Part shown: positions 1-9,655 of the stretch, in pieces
Numbering within the stretch: position 1 is the stretch's first letter
How the letters are laid out: every line of letters begins with the position of its first letter
NCBI GenBank assembly: GCA_963691705.1
Contig: OY829542.1
Span: 47,099,002 to 47,163,001 of the forward strand
Reading direction: 5' to 3'
DNA: 64,000 bases
DNA from: Viola odorata
Lineage: Eukaryota; Streptophyta; Magnoliopsida; Malpighiales; Violaceae
Made by a program: the position numbers and the translations under genes
Notes under the pieces: generated by a model
The model's database searches: none
What the model saw: the letters and a program-made list of their open reading frames with translations, nothing else
What the model was told of the DNA's origin: nothing

Positions 1-33
1 ATTTTCCATCTACATTTGGAAAAAAAAAAACAA

Positions 34-330
34 GTTTGATCAATCAAGAGGACTTATTTATTTCAAGCAGAGGACTTATTTATTTTAATCAGAGGCAATA
101 CTTATTTCATTTCAAGCAGAGGACTTATTTATTTTAATCAGAGGCAATACTTATTTCATTTCAATCAGAGGACTTATTTATTTTAATCAGAGGCAATACT
201 TATTTCATTTCAATCAAGGACATCAATTTTAATCAGAGGACATCATTTCATATTCAATCAAGGCAATACAAGTACTTATTTTTATTTTTAATCAGAGGCA
301 ACTGAAGACAAGGACATCATTTGAATAATT
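34..330. repeat. A/T-rich tandem repeat, about 50-bp unit
   Basis: Seen directly: the words cagaggacttatttatttt and aatcagaggcaatacttatt alternate at least three times between about 60 and 230, with a period near 50 bp, and then degrade. No coding potential. It lies inside the block I interpret as the interior of a DNA transposon whose outer end is near 951. Confidence 0.8.
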
Positions 331-342
331 GAATCAGAGGCA

Positions 343-600
343 ATACAAGTCAGCGGCGGCGAAGAGAAGAACAAACCTGGTCAGCGGCGGCGAAGAGAAG
401 AACAGACGCAGTCAACGGCGGCGAAGAGAAGAACAGACGCGGCGAAGAGAAGAACAGACCTGGTCAGCGGCGGCGACGAGAAGAACAGACGCAGTCAACG
501 GCGGCGAAGAGAAGAACAGACGCGGCGAAGAGAAGAACAGACAGACCTGGTCAGCGGCGGCGACGAGAAGAACAGACCTGGTCACTGGTCAGCGGGAAGG
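343..600. repeat. GC-rich tandem repeat (gcggcggcgaagagaagaac)
   Basis: Seen directly: about seven copies of a 30-40 bp unit built on gcggcggcgaagagaagaac followed by agacctggtca or agacgcagtca. The short Arg/Glu-rich reading frame across it is a by-product of the repeat and not a gene. Confidence 0.8.
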
Positions 601-1080
601 GAGGGAGAGGGACTAATGCCGTGGAGGTGGACCTGTGGTGGTGGTGACTGGTCAGAGATGGGAGCGGCGCGCGATGGTGGAGATGAAGGGAGCTGCTGTT
701 ACGGGACAGAAATGAAATGAAGAAAAGAATGGCTGCTGCTGTTAGTAAATTTTTAGGGTTATGTACTTATGTTACGGGTCTCGGGACAGACCCGAGACCC
801 GCCGGGTCTGACCCGGACAGACCCGGCCTTACACGGGTCGGGTCCAGACCCGACCCGAACAAAATTTGGGACCAAAACCTGGACCCGGTCCCGGGAAAAA
901 TCCCGGGTCTCGGGCCGGGTTTTCGGGACTCGGGTCTGATTGACAGCCCTAGTTGAAACTGAGTCGGAAGGTCATCGAAGTAGTGGAGAAGGAATTGGGT
1001 TGTTGAGGAATACTCCAAAAAAGGAGGATACCTGAAAGCCATTTGTCTCCCCTCCGGGATTGGCCATATCGGAAGAGCAA

Positions 1081-4000
1081 ATGAAGGTGATAAGGAAGAA
1101 ACATGAGCAAGGCAGCCGAGGCCCGGAAGACTTCCATGCTTCTAGTAGTCGACCCAAAATCCCTCATTTCCATGCCCTTACCACACCCCATCACACTAGA
1201 GAATACTATGAAGATCCTCATGGGGAAACAAATACCGAGTTTGATGAGGTGACACAACGAACGAGGGGAAGACGACAAAGGGGTCAAGGGTCACGGTTTG
1301 TTGAACATGATGAGAGGCCCCAAGAGCCTAGGGTTTATGACAAGTTGAGTGGAATCAAGGTGAAAATCCCTACCTTTAGGGGCTCCATCGATCCTTCGGA
1401 GTACCTAAAATGGGAGGGAAAAATTCAACGAATCTTCAATTGTCATCGGTATTCGGAAGAGAAGAAGATTAAGCTAGTGGCAATGGAGTTTGAAGATTAT
1501 GCCGTTAGTTGGTGGGAAAAAGTGTGTAGAGAGAGAGGAGAAGTGGATGCTATCCAAGATTGGGAAGAGATGAAAAGGGTGATGAGAGCAAGGTTTGTAC
1601 CCGCACATCACAAGAGAGATTTGCAAAACAAGTTGCAAGGTCTCAAGCAAGGTTCTAAGTCCGTGGGAGAATACTTCAACGAGCTAGAGGAACTCCTAAT
1701 CAAGACCAACACCGAGGAGGGTGAAGAAATTACTATGGCACGGTTCCTCAATGGCCTCAACGATCGTATTAGATACAAGCTTGAGTTGAAGGAGCTCGAT
1801 CACCTACAATCTATGCTTCACTATGCCATAAAAGTGGAAGCATATGAAGCCACCAAGAAGAAGTCCTACCCAAGTAAAACCCAAACCTTTTCCTCAACCC
1901 CGAAGGCTCCTTGGAAGTCCTATTCTAAAGAACCCCTTAAGCCAAAAGACTCCAAAGTCGATACACCCCCTCCGAAACCCTACACACCCTACACTAAAAG
2001 TAACCTCTCAAAACCACCACCAAAAATAACTCCTAACCCACCTACCAACCCTAACCAACCAAGAAAATTCTCATCTAGTGTCCAATGCTACCGATGTCAA
2101 GGAAGGGGTCACATTGCTTCCGAATGTCCAAATCGGAGAGTAGTGGTGATCCGAGAGGGCAACTATGAAACAGAGAGTGAAATTGAGACAAGTGGGGATG
2201 AGAAAGAGGCTAAAAGGGAGGAGACCGAGAGTAGTGAAGAAGAGGTAGTCCCGGCAGCCACGATGACTCTAGTTGTGAGGAGGAGCATGAATGCTCATGC
2301 TAAAGAGGAGGCCGCCAATAAGGTTCAAAGGGAGAATCTTTTCCATTCTCGGTATGAAATCAATGGTAAGGTAGCATCACTTATTGTTGATAATGGAAGT
2401 GTGGTGGATGTAGCGAGTCATTTGTTAGTTTTCAAGCTTGGGTTGCCCACAACGCCACATCCTAATCCTTACTCCTTACATTGGTTTAGTGATGATGGAG
2501 AAGTGAAGGTAAAGGAACAAGTTCTTGTTGCCTTCAAAGTGGGTGGTTATGAGGATGAGAGGTTGTGTGATGTAGTCCCCATGGATGCTAGCCATCTTAT
2601 CCTTGGTATGCCATGGCAATTTGATCGATGGGTAGTGCATGATGGCCGAACCAACAAGATTCACCTCACTCACAGTGGGAAGAAGTTTAGCATTCCTCCA
2701 CTTTCACCCGCACAAGTTCTTGAGGATCGCCTACACATGGAAAAGGCAATTGTCGAGTTCCAAATCATGAAGAAAATGAGAGAAGAGAGTGGAGAGAAGA
2801 AAGTAAGGTGTGTGAATGAGGAAAATAACGTGCATGAAAAAAGTAAGCATGCACAAAGAGGAGAGAAAAATGTGAGCCATGAGATGAAAACACAAGAGAG
2901 GAAAGGAAAGAAAACAAAGGGAGAATTGAATACACGCCATGAAAAAAGCAAGCATGGTAGAGAGAGTGAGCCAAAACACTTGAGTGTGATAGCGAGGGGT
3001 AAGGATGTGAGGCATACTTTATTTTCTAATAAGGTGTGTCTTGTACTTCGATACAAGGCACATTGCTTGGAAGTTGACACTAACCCCCCTTCTTCTCTAC
3101 CAAGTCCCCTTGTTTCTCTTTTGCAGGAATATGACGATGTCTTTCCATCCGAAATGCCAAGTGGCCTCCCTCCAATCCGTGGGATCGAACACAAGATTGA
3201 CTTGATACCCGGAGCGGCCTTACCTAATAGGCCCGCTTACCGATGTAATCCCGAGGAGACAAAGGAGCTTCAAAGACAAGTGGAAGATTTGTTGCGGAAA
3301 CGTTACATCCGAGAGAGCATGTCACCTTGTGTCGTGGCCGTGTTGCTCGTGCCTAAGAAAGATGGGACGTGGAGGATGTGTGTTGATTGTAGGGCCATCA
3401 ACAAGATCACCGTGAGGTATCGACACCCTATTCCACGCCTCGATGATATGCTTGATGAGCAAAGCGGGAGCCAAATCTACTCCAAAATTGATCTCATGAG
3501 TGGATATCACCAAATCCGGATGCATGAGGGTGATGAGTGGAAAACCGCCTTCAAAACCAAGCACGGTTTGTATGAATGGTTGGTAATGCCATTCGGTCTA
3601 TCCAATGCTCCTAGTACCTTCATGAGATTAATGAATCATGTCTTGCGTAATTTTATTGGAAAGTATGTTGTGGTATACTTTGATGACATTCTTGTGTATA
3701 GTTCATCTCTTGAGGAACATGTGTTCCATTTGAGTACCATATTTGACACTTTGCGCACACACCGATTATATGCTAAATTTATCAAATGTGAATTTTGCTT
3801 GGAAAGAGTGCACTTGCTTGGTTTTGTTGTGAGTGTAGGTGGCGTACAAGTTGATGAGGATAAGGTGAAAGCCATACGGGATTGGCCAATTCCCAACAAT
3901 GTCGGTGAAGTAAGGTCCTTTCATGGCTTAGCAAGCTTTTACCGTCGATTCGTGCCAAACTTCTCAACAATCGCCGCGCCCCTCAACGAATTGACCAAGA

Positions 4001-5949
4001 AAAATGTTCCATTTGAGTTGGGAGAGCGACAAGCCAAGGCTTTTAAGGAACTTAAGGAGAGACTCACGAAGTCCCCTATATTGGCCTTGCCGGACTTCAC
4101 CAAGGTGTTTGAGTTGGAATGCGATGCTAGCGGGGTTGGCATTGGAGCGGTCCTAACCCAAGAGGGTCGTCTCATTGCCTATTTTAGCGAGAAACTCAAC
4201 GGAGCCCAACTCAATTACTCCACGTACGACAAGGAGCTCTATGCTTTGGTGAGAGCACTTATGGTGTGGGAGCACTATCTCCTAGCCAACCAATTCGTCA
4301 TCCACACCAACCACCTAAGCCTTAAATTCAAGGCCCAAGCCAAGTTGAATAAGAGACATGCCAAGTGGGTGGAATTCATTGAAGCATTTCCCTATACTAT
4401 CAAGTACAAACGAGGCAAAGAGAATGTGGTAGTCGACGCCCTTTCTCGAAGGTATGCTCTCTTGAGTTCTCTTGATGCACAAATATTTGGATTTTCTCAT
4501 TTAATTGAACTGTATGAGAATGATGATGATTTCCGTGATATATATATGGCTTGTGCACGTGGTTCCCAAATGCATTTCTATAAGCATGATAATTTTCTAT
4601 TCAAATATGATAGATTATGCATACCACGTTCTAATATTAGAGAATTGCTTGTGTTGGAAGCTCATGGGGGAGCTTTGAGTCGTCATTTCGGCATTGCCAA
4701 AACTTTGCATGCCTTAAAATCTCATTTCTATTGGCCACGAATGAAAGTAGATGTGACTAACATTGTGAATCGATGTATTGATTGTAAAACTGCCAAGTCC
4801 ACCTCCAAACATCATGCGGTTTACATGCCTTTGCCTGTTGCACAACATCCATGGGTAGACTTATCTATGGATTTTGTATTGGGTTTGCCTAGATCTAGGA
4901 ATGGCCATGACTCTATTTTTGTTGTGGTGGATCATTTTTCCAAAATGGCGCATTTTATACCATGCTCGAAAACACATGATGCCCCACACATTGCATCTTT
5001 ATTTTTCCAACATGTGGTGCGATTACATGGTATGCCTAAAAGCATTGTGAGTGACCGAGACACTAAGTTCCTAAGTCATTTTTGGCGGACTCTTTGGACG
5101 AAGTTAGGGACTAAACTCCTCTTCTCCACTACGTGTCACCCTCAAACAGATGGCCAAACGGAGGTGGTGAATAGGACTTTAGGCTCATTACTTCGTATAA
5201 TGATTGCTAAACATGGAGTGAAATGGGAAGATTGTATTGCGTTTGTTGAATTTGCCTATAATAATGCTTATCATTCTTCCATTGGGTTTTCTCCTTTTGA
5301 GGTGGTTTACGGGTTCAAACCCTTAACCCCTCTTGATCTCTCACCTTTGCCCTTGAGTTCTCTTAAGTGTGTAGATGGGAGTGCCAAGGCTGCAGCTGTT
5401 AAGAAACTCCATGAACAAGTCCACAAGAACATTGAAAGCATGAACGAAAAGGAGATAGCCAAGCGCAATAAGGGCAAAATTCCTACTTCCTTTGAACCAG
5501 GTCAATGGGTGTGGCTTCATTGGAGCAAAGATCGGTTCCCGCGCCAACGACAAGGCAAGCTAAGTCCACGAGGGGACGGGCCTTTTCAAATCCTCCGTCG
5601 TATTGACGCCAACGCCTATGTTCTAGATCTTCCAAGCGAATATGGGGGAATCAGCCATACATTCAATGTCAATGATCTGTCTCTTTGCCCCGAAGTTGAA
5701 GAAAATCCTCAAGGAATGGATTCGAGGATGAATCCTTTCGAAGGGGAAGGAGTTGATGTTATCACGGATCCTTCCAAGGCCAATTTTGACACTCAAGACA
5801 TGTTGCCTCAAGGCCCGATCACCCGAAGCAAAACAAGAGGGTTGTCCCTGTGGTTTGAAAGCAAAATGAAAGAGAAAGAACCTATCAAAGCCAAGGAAAA
5901 GACTGCCCATGTGACCATTCATCAAGCCAAAGAAGAATTCCTAGCGTGA
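1081..5949 (+). CDS. Ty3/gypsy Gag-Pol polyprotein, uninterrupted
   Basis: A 1622-aa polyprotein without stop or frameshift. An open frame reaches back to a TTG at 1060, but the first ATG is 1081. Domains by residue: Gag core about 90-270; CCHC zinc knuckle CYRCQGRGHIASEC near 336; aspartic protease near 436, with IVDNGS where DSG or DTG is usual; reverse transcriptase with YFDDILVYS near 866; RNase H starting ELECDASGVG near 1012; integrase HHCC zinc-binding region about 1194-1240; integrase core with acidic residues in SMDF, VSDRD and GQTEVVNR (about 1264, 1323, 1360); and a C-terminal tail with GPITRSK near 1580. It makes virus-like particles, copies the element RNA and integrates the cDNA. 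The intact frame suggests a young copy, although the Asn in the protease motif and the missing 5' LTR argue against present autonomy. Confidence 0.92.
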   Translation: MKVIRKKHEQGSRGPEDFHASSSRPKIPHFHALTTPHHTREYYEDPHGETNTEFDEVTQRTRGRRQRGQGSRFVEHDERPQEPRVYDKLSGIKVKIPTFRGSIDPSEYLKWEGKIQRIFNCHRYSEEKKIKLVAMEFEDYAVSWWEKVCRERGEVDAIQDWEEMKRVMRARFVPAHHKRDLQNKLQGLKQGSKSVGEYFNELEELLIKTNTEEGEEITMARFLNGLNDRIRYKLELKELDHLQSMLHYAIKVEAYEATKKKSYPSKTQTFSSTPKAPWKSYSKEPLKPKDSKVDTPPPKPYTPYTKSNLSKPPPKITPNPPTNPNQPRKFSSSVQCYRCQGRGHIASECPNRRVVVIREGNYETESEIETSGDEKEAKREETESSEEEVVPAATMTLVVRRSMNAHAKEEAANKVQRENLFHSRYEINGKVASLIVDNGSVVDVASHLLVFKLGLPTTPHPNPYSLHWFSDDGEVKVKEQVLVAFKVGGYEDERLCDVVPMDASHLILGMPWQFDRWVVHDGRTNKIHLTHSGKKFSIPPLSPAQVLEDRLHMEKAIVEFQIMKKMREESGEKKVRCVNEENNVHEKSKHAQRGEKNVSHEMKTQERKGKKTKGELNTRHEKSKHGRESEPKHLSVIARGKDVRHTLFSNKVCLVLRYKAHCLEVDTNPPSSLPSPLVSLLQEYDDVFPSEMPSGLPPIRGIEHKIDLIPGAALPNRPAYRCNPEETKELQRQVEDLLRKRYIRESMSPCVVAVLLVPKKDGTWRMCVDCRAINKITVRYRHPIPRLDDMLDEQSGSQIYSKIDLMSGYHQIRMHEGDEWKTAFKTKHGLYEWLVMPFGLSNAPSTFMRLMNHVLRNFIGKYVVVYFDDILVYSSSLEEHVFHLSTIFDTLRTHRLYAKFIKCEFCLERVHLLGFVVSVGGVQVDEDKVKAIRDWPIPNNVGEVRSFHGLASFYRRFVPNFSTIAAPLNELTKKNVPFELGERQAKAFKELKERLTKSPILALPDFTKVFELECDASGVGIGAVLTQEGRLIAYFSEKLNGAQLNYSTYDKELYALVRALMVWEHYLLANQFVIHTNHLSLKFKAQAKLNKRHAKWVEFIEAFPYTIKYKRGKENVVVDALSRRYALLSSLDAQIFGFSHLIELYENDDDFRDIYMACARGSQMHFYKHDNFLFKYDRLCIPRSNIRELLVLEAHGGALSRHFGIAKTLHALKSHFYWPRMKVDVTNIVNRCIDCKTAKSTSKHHAVYMPLPVAQHPWVDLSMDFVLGLPRSRNGHDSIFVVVDHFSKMAHFIPCSKTHDAPHIASLFFQHVVRLHGMPKSIVSDRDTKFLSHFWRTLWTKLGTKLLFSTTCHPQTDGQTEVVNRTLGSLLRIMIAKHGVKWEDCIAFVEFAYNNAYHSSIGFSPFEVVYGFKPLTPLDLSPLPLSSLKCVDGSAKAAAVKKLHEQVHKNIESMNEKEIAKRNKGKIPTSFEPGQWVWLHWSKDRFPRQRQGKLSPRGDGPFQILRRIDANAYVLDLPSEYGGISHTFNVNDLSLCPEVEENPQGMDSRMNPFEGEGVDVITDPSKANFDTQDMLPQGPITRSKTRGLSLWFESKMKEKEPIKAKEKTAHVTIHQAKEEFLA

Positions 5950-6653
5950 TTACGCTAACGTCTTAGCGTGAATCACGCTACCCACTGATGTTATCTTGGA
6001 TTTTTGGAAACCTTAGCGTGATTACGCTAAGGTCTTAGCGTAATCACGCTAAGGAAAAAGTGTCTGGCGTAATCACGTTAAGCTCTTAACGTGATCATGC
6101 CAGCCACTTCCTAGATTTTGGATTTTTGGGCTTTTCAAGCCCAATTTGCATGCCTACTATATATAACTCTTTTGTATCATTTTCCTCCTTAGTTTTAGAC
6201 TATGTGTGATAATTTGTCAAGTGAGAATACTCCTTCTCTTATCACCTAAGCCTTGAACTCTTCACTTTTTCTTGAGTAAAAATCGTTTAAGTTGAGATTA
6301 CTCCTTCCGATTATTGCTCGAGGAAACATCGAATTGTGTTTGTAATTTTGGCAAGTTTCTTTGAATGAATGAAGGTTTATTAATTGCATATTTCAAGAAT
6401 CGTGGATGTCAAGCTACATGGTTTAAATCCTTGAATGTTCATGTGATCAAATTAATTCTCTTGACGATCCTATAAATTTCCGGGTACATATTTCCTAAAT
6501 TCTCCGCTATTTCTTATCTATTCTCCGCTAAATCTATTTTGCTCGTGTTTTTCCTTTCTTGTGAATTTGTTGTTGCTAGATAAATTCGTTCGGCTAGATC
6601 CTCCATAAGCTCCATTGTAATCCGGCGTACTAACCCTAGGCGGGATCACATCA
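5910..6653 (+). repeat. Probable 3' LTR of E1 (left boundary uncertain)
   Basis: There is no second copy for comparison, so the LTR is inferred. A strong TATA box (tatatataa, about 6160-6168) lies about 210 bp after the polyprotein stop, followed by a pyrimidine-rich leader and ending in ...catca at 6653, where the sequence changes to host intron. In CRM-type chromoviruses the end of pol overlaps the 3' LTR, which would fit a start near 5910 (tgtgacc after a purine-rich stretch). A start at 5986 (tgatgtt) is also possible. Confidence 0.5.
5943..6112. repeat. Array of short inverted repeats (TTAGCGT...ACGCTAA hairpins)
   Basis: Seen directly: six near-palindromes of the form ttagcgtgattacgctaa (7-bp arms around gatt or aatc) occur in both orientations within 170 bp. 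The first contains the TGA stop of the gag-pol ORF. The last pair is diverged (ggcgtaatcacgttaag, ttaacgtgatcatgcc). Each could fold as a hairpin and neighbours could pair with each other. It precedes the LTR TATA box, so it may lie in U3. Confidence 0.85.
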
Positions 6654-6746
6654 AGCTGAGTAGCAATTAACAGTAAAATGGATACCCAATTCAAGTTATG
6701 GTAAGACGAAGATGGGAAATAAGAAGACGGAGAAAGAGATGCATAC

Positions 6747-6888
6747 CAGAGAAGATCCAGACGAGAGAAACGACAAGGACGGAAGCGCCGCCATAGATGG
6801 AGAGGATGGTTGACTGAGGGAGAGTTAGAGGCACATACCCTGGTAGCTGCAAATCTCTCGGCACGTAAGGATGTGGTTGTCCCTCCAT
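6747..6888 (-). CDS. HYD1: HYD1 (3-beta-hydroxysteroid delta8,delta7-isomerase), first exon only
   Basis: The minus-strand ATG at 6888 opens 47 codons plus one base. It reads MEGQPHPYVPRDLQLPGYVP and then a first membrane segment with LSIYGGASVLVVSLVWIFS. This matches the N-terminus of the plant EBP-family sterol isomerase HYDRA1, an ER membrane enzyme moving the B-ring double bond in sterol synthesis. A good donor (tctctg|GTATGC) ends the exon at 6747. An in-frame TTG at 6894 is not the likely start. The following intron meets the end of retrotransposon E1 after about 90 bp. Later exons, if they survive, must lie left of position 1, behind E1 and the DNA element. The gene is either intact with a very large first intron or broken; the window cannot decide. 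Confidence 0.8.
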
Positions 6889-8237
6889 TTTCAAGTCTAT
6901 CCTCTTCAGCTGGAGAACAGTTGACGCCTCATCTTATTTGTAGTAGGTACGTGATGATGATGATGAAGTGCTAATTATCTGGATTTTATATTTTCAAAGA
7001 CATTGATATTTTTTTATTTTTTTCCGAGCTGGAATTTAATTGTGTTCGAATTCAGGTTTAAATTCCACATTTATCTATGAAAAAAAAATCCATTTGCATG
7101 ATCACCGCCCTATTAGTAAATGAGAAAGTATATTACTCCTCCTTTCAAAAAAAGAGAGAGTATATTACTCCCTCAAAGAAAAATATATTTTAGAACAAAT
7201 TACACGAATTAAAGTGATGATTAGTCACAATTTTTAATAGTATTTTTTACATTAAAATTCACCTCTCTTCACAATCTGATCAATGTAAATTAAAAATACT
7301 TCATTAAAGAAATCACACAATTTATAAATTATATAGAAAGTAATAAAATGTTATTTTATTTGAAATTTATTAAAACTCGCCGGAGGAGTGCCATTTTGAT
7401 ATTTTGATATTTTTTTTTGTAAAAACTAAAAACTGCAAAATAAATAACATCAAATTGAGAAAAAAATATTAAAATATAATATGGTCAGTACACTACATCA
7501 TATTACAACATAAGTCTTAAGTTCGATTTTTATATTATAAGGATAATTAATAATCAAATTTTTTTATCAAGTTTTTTAGTTTTAGTATGGCCACGTAAAG
7601 TTCGAAGTCTTGTCGGGATCAATAATATTAAACAATATCACGTCACCAAACTTAACGTCTGACGGTACACGACATTATCTTGAGGAGCCAAATTAATATG
7701 AAAATGTGAATGGAGGGGTTAAATTCAACCAAAAATAAAATGAGGTGATAAATTAATACGAAAAATCGAGTAAAGGTGAAAAAAAATATCATCATCTCGT
7801 TAAAAAAAGAAGAGAATAACAGATTCTGGCAAGTGGCAATGAGTATAAGTAAATTTCAGTTTTTCTAGCCTCGTTCGAGCTAGGTAATGAGTCAACTTCA
7901 GAAGAGCAGTTGACTCCTCTTTCTCTTGGATTCGAGGTAGGTGAAATACAACCTTTATTAGTTAAAATAGTTTATAATTCAAATTGTATTTATCTTCCAC
8001 TATTTTTCAACTTATAGTTTTGATAAAATAAATTTCTATTAAAGTCTCGAGTTGGAGTCCCAAAATGTACATTTCTATTGAGAAAAAAGAGAAGAAACCT
8101 GTTATAATACAATGTAGGAATCTTTATTGCTTACATCTAGGAGAAGAGCAGTCTGAAAAGCATACAGAACAAATTCTGCTATAAGTGAATCTTTATTGCT
8201 TACAACTGTTATAATACAATGCAACAATCTTTATTGC
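6889..8237. other. Intergenic, HYD1 upstream region, AT-rich with repeat remnants
   Basis: No convincing gene. Expected to hold the HYD1 5' UTR and promoter (read on minus). It contains AT-rich sequence, a hairpin gagtcaact...agttgactc at about 7889-7916, and three copies of aatctttattgcttac (about 8119, 8188 and 8227), the last touching the LTR of element A. A possible 18-nt exon remnant of the RRM gene (minus 8152-8135, between a ttttcag acceptor and a gtaagc donor) lies here, but it is weak. Confidence 0.5.
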
Positions 8238-8685
8238 TTACCCGGTAGATCCACACCACGCATGGCCCCACCACCATAGCGGTTGCTATCTCTGCCTAGG
8301 AGGCCAAGCGGTGGATGTTCCAAGACACACGGGATTATCTTAAACCGGTGCATGAGTCACGAATGAAGAGCGGTCATTGTCCTCAACCTGCATTTAATGC
8401 CACCGCTTTGGATGCCACGTGTCCCGATAGCTAAGGCTGGTATGGGTATAAATACCTATCCCCCTTTTACTTAGAAGGGATCAAAACAATCAACAAGAAA
8501 CAACATACGACTAAAATACAGTATTCTTTCACCATAATTCTCCCTGTACTTAATCTTCCGATAGCTAACTTAATCGTCGGAGATTCTACACAGGGGATTC
8601 CCCCCTCCGTGGCCTTGCAGGTGATCTCAACCACTTCCAGGTGCGCATTGACAGAATCACCCCCACCCCTCGCGTAGGAATATCA
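8238..8685 (+). repeat. 5' LTR of element A
   Basis: Aligns base by base with 48844-49291, with roughly 28 differences. Contains a CACGTG G-box (8416-8421) and TATA box tataaata (8447-8454), both conserved in the other LTR. It ends ...ggaatatca directly before a primer-binding-like ttttggtgc. It does not begin with a clear TG, so its 5' end may be truncated; the 3' copy may extend further upstream. Confidence 0.88.
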
Positions 8686-8688
8686 TTT

Positions 8689-8706
8689 TGGTGCTCTCGT
8701 TGAGAG
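8689..8706 (+). promoter_or_regulatory. Primer-binding site of element A
   Basis: tggtgctctcgttgagag starts three bases after the 5' LTR, the expected place for the tRNA-primed start of minus-strand cDNA. I do not assign the tRNA with confidence. Confidence 0.65.
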
Positions 8707-9655
8707 TCTTGGATGCTTTGGGTGAGCCTACCTCAAAATCCAAGCTCTTATCCTCCCTCAAGAATATCCTTTGAATAGCATCCAATCCAGTTCCCCCACC
8801 GGTCTCACCCAGCAGCATTTTTGAAGTATTCCTTGCATCGCGCGATCTCCTCACTAATCCCCCCTGCGACCCTAACTGGAGCGAATTCAATTTCAACTAG
8901 TAGTTTCCTAAATCTTCTCTCCAGGCAAGAAACCAACCTCCTCACCATAACCTGCCCTGTTCCCGGACCAAACGACACCAACACTCCAGTTACCGATCAA
9001 TCGACAGCTCAACTTCACCAGCCCATAAATTACCTTTCCAACCCCGCCTGTTCCCGGATCTAACCTGGCCATCACTTGGGCTCCGATAGGCCACCCTCCC
9101 AACTGCTATTCTAATCAGGACATCAGTTTCCCCAATATCATTACACCTGTATCAAATCTTGCCGGCACCAGCTCTTCCCTCGAATCAAATACGGTCCTAC
9201 AATAGAGAATAAACTATCTCATGTATATCCTCTCCACTAGGGCTCCCGAACCGGCGACCCCGCCACCAATCCAACAGTTTCTTCCGCAACTTGTCATTCC
9301 TCAGGCAGTGCCTTCTTTTGGCCCCCACCAACCCGTAGCTCCCCCCGCGGTCAACCTGGCCCTGGAAGGAAGATAGTGTCAATGCTCGCACCAAAAGACA
9401 GCAAAACACCACATACCTCATGACGGGAATCCCCCTAGGGTACAAGAGGGATACCTGGACAGTATGGTGGATGATCATCATGACGCTCGCCATAGTGTGA
9501 CGGGCCCTGTTCGTCCTCTCTCAAGGAGATCCCACGGAATAAGACAAGACGGTAGAAGAAGTCGAGAAAGATCACCAGCACGACTCCACTCCGTGGTAGA
9601 ATGACAACACAGTCAGAGGCAGGACCCACCTAACTATCGAGAGACGTCCCTTTCT
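8707..9655 (+). other. Leader and degraded 5' gag region of element A
   Basis: No intact reading frame. It is presumably the untranslated leader plus the N-terminal part of gag, too decayed to follow. Short frames on either strand lack family features. Confidence 0.5.

Larger units (their letters stand above)
1..951 (-). mobile_element. Probable DNA-transposon end (partial, leaves the window on the left)
   Basis: Read on the minus strand, the sequence from 951 starts TAGGGCTGTCAATCAGACCC and runs into about 180 bp of GC-rich, self-complementary cccgggtct-type sequence (776-940). It includes a perfect hairpin with a 10-bp stem and 5-nt loop at 776-800. A TAGGG/CAGGG end followed by cgggtc-rich subterminal repeats is common in plant hAT-like non-autonomous elements (family knowledge). 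The matching opposite end and a target duplication are not visible, so the class is inferred. The block replaces what should be the 5' leader of the adjacent Ty3/gypsy element. Confidence 0.4.
952..6653 (+). mobile_element. Ty3/gypsy retrotransposon E1 (chromovirus-like), 5' LTR not visible
   Basis: Defined by one long gag-pol ORF (1081-5949) followed by a probable 3' LTR ending ...gatcacatca at 6653. No second LTR copy and no tRNA-Met type primer-binding site occur upstream. The 5' part has therefore either been displaced left of the window by the DNA element ending at 951, or lost. On the right it abuts sequence that reads as intron 1 of a HYD1-like gene on the minus strand. Order gag-PR-RT-RH-IN is Ty3/gypsy; the integrase style and the C-terminal GPITRSK motif suggest a chromovirus such as CRM or Galadriel, but that is not proved. 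Confidence 0.85.

Noticed and set aside
329..616. Arg/Glu-rich frame of 95 codons near the left edge
   Set aside because: Translation of a short GC-rich tandem repeat; no homologous domain recognised.
2670..3194. 174-codon minus-strand frame opposite E1 gag-pol
   Set aside because: A shadow of the real polyprotein frame; Ser/Phe/Leu-rich, as expected from the complement of Glu/Lys-rich coding sequence.
8135..8152. 18-nt micro-exon (TALLLD) of the RRM gene left of element A
   Set aside because: Splice-like flanks exist, but it is too short, the preceding RRM exon is missing, and its phase does not connect to the exon at 49364. Kept only as a hint in a finding.
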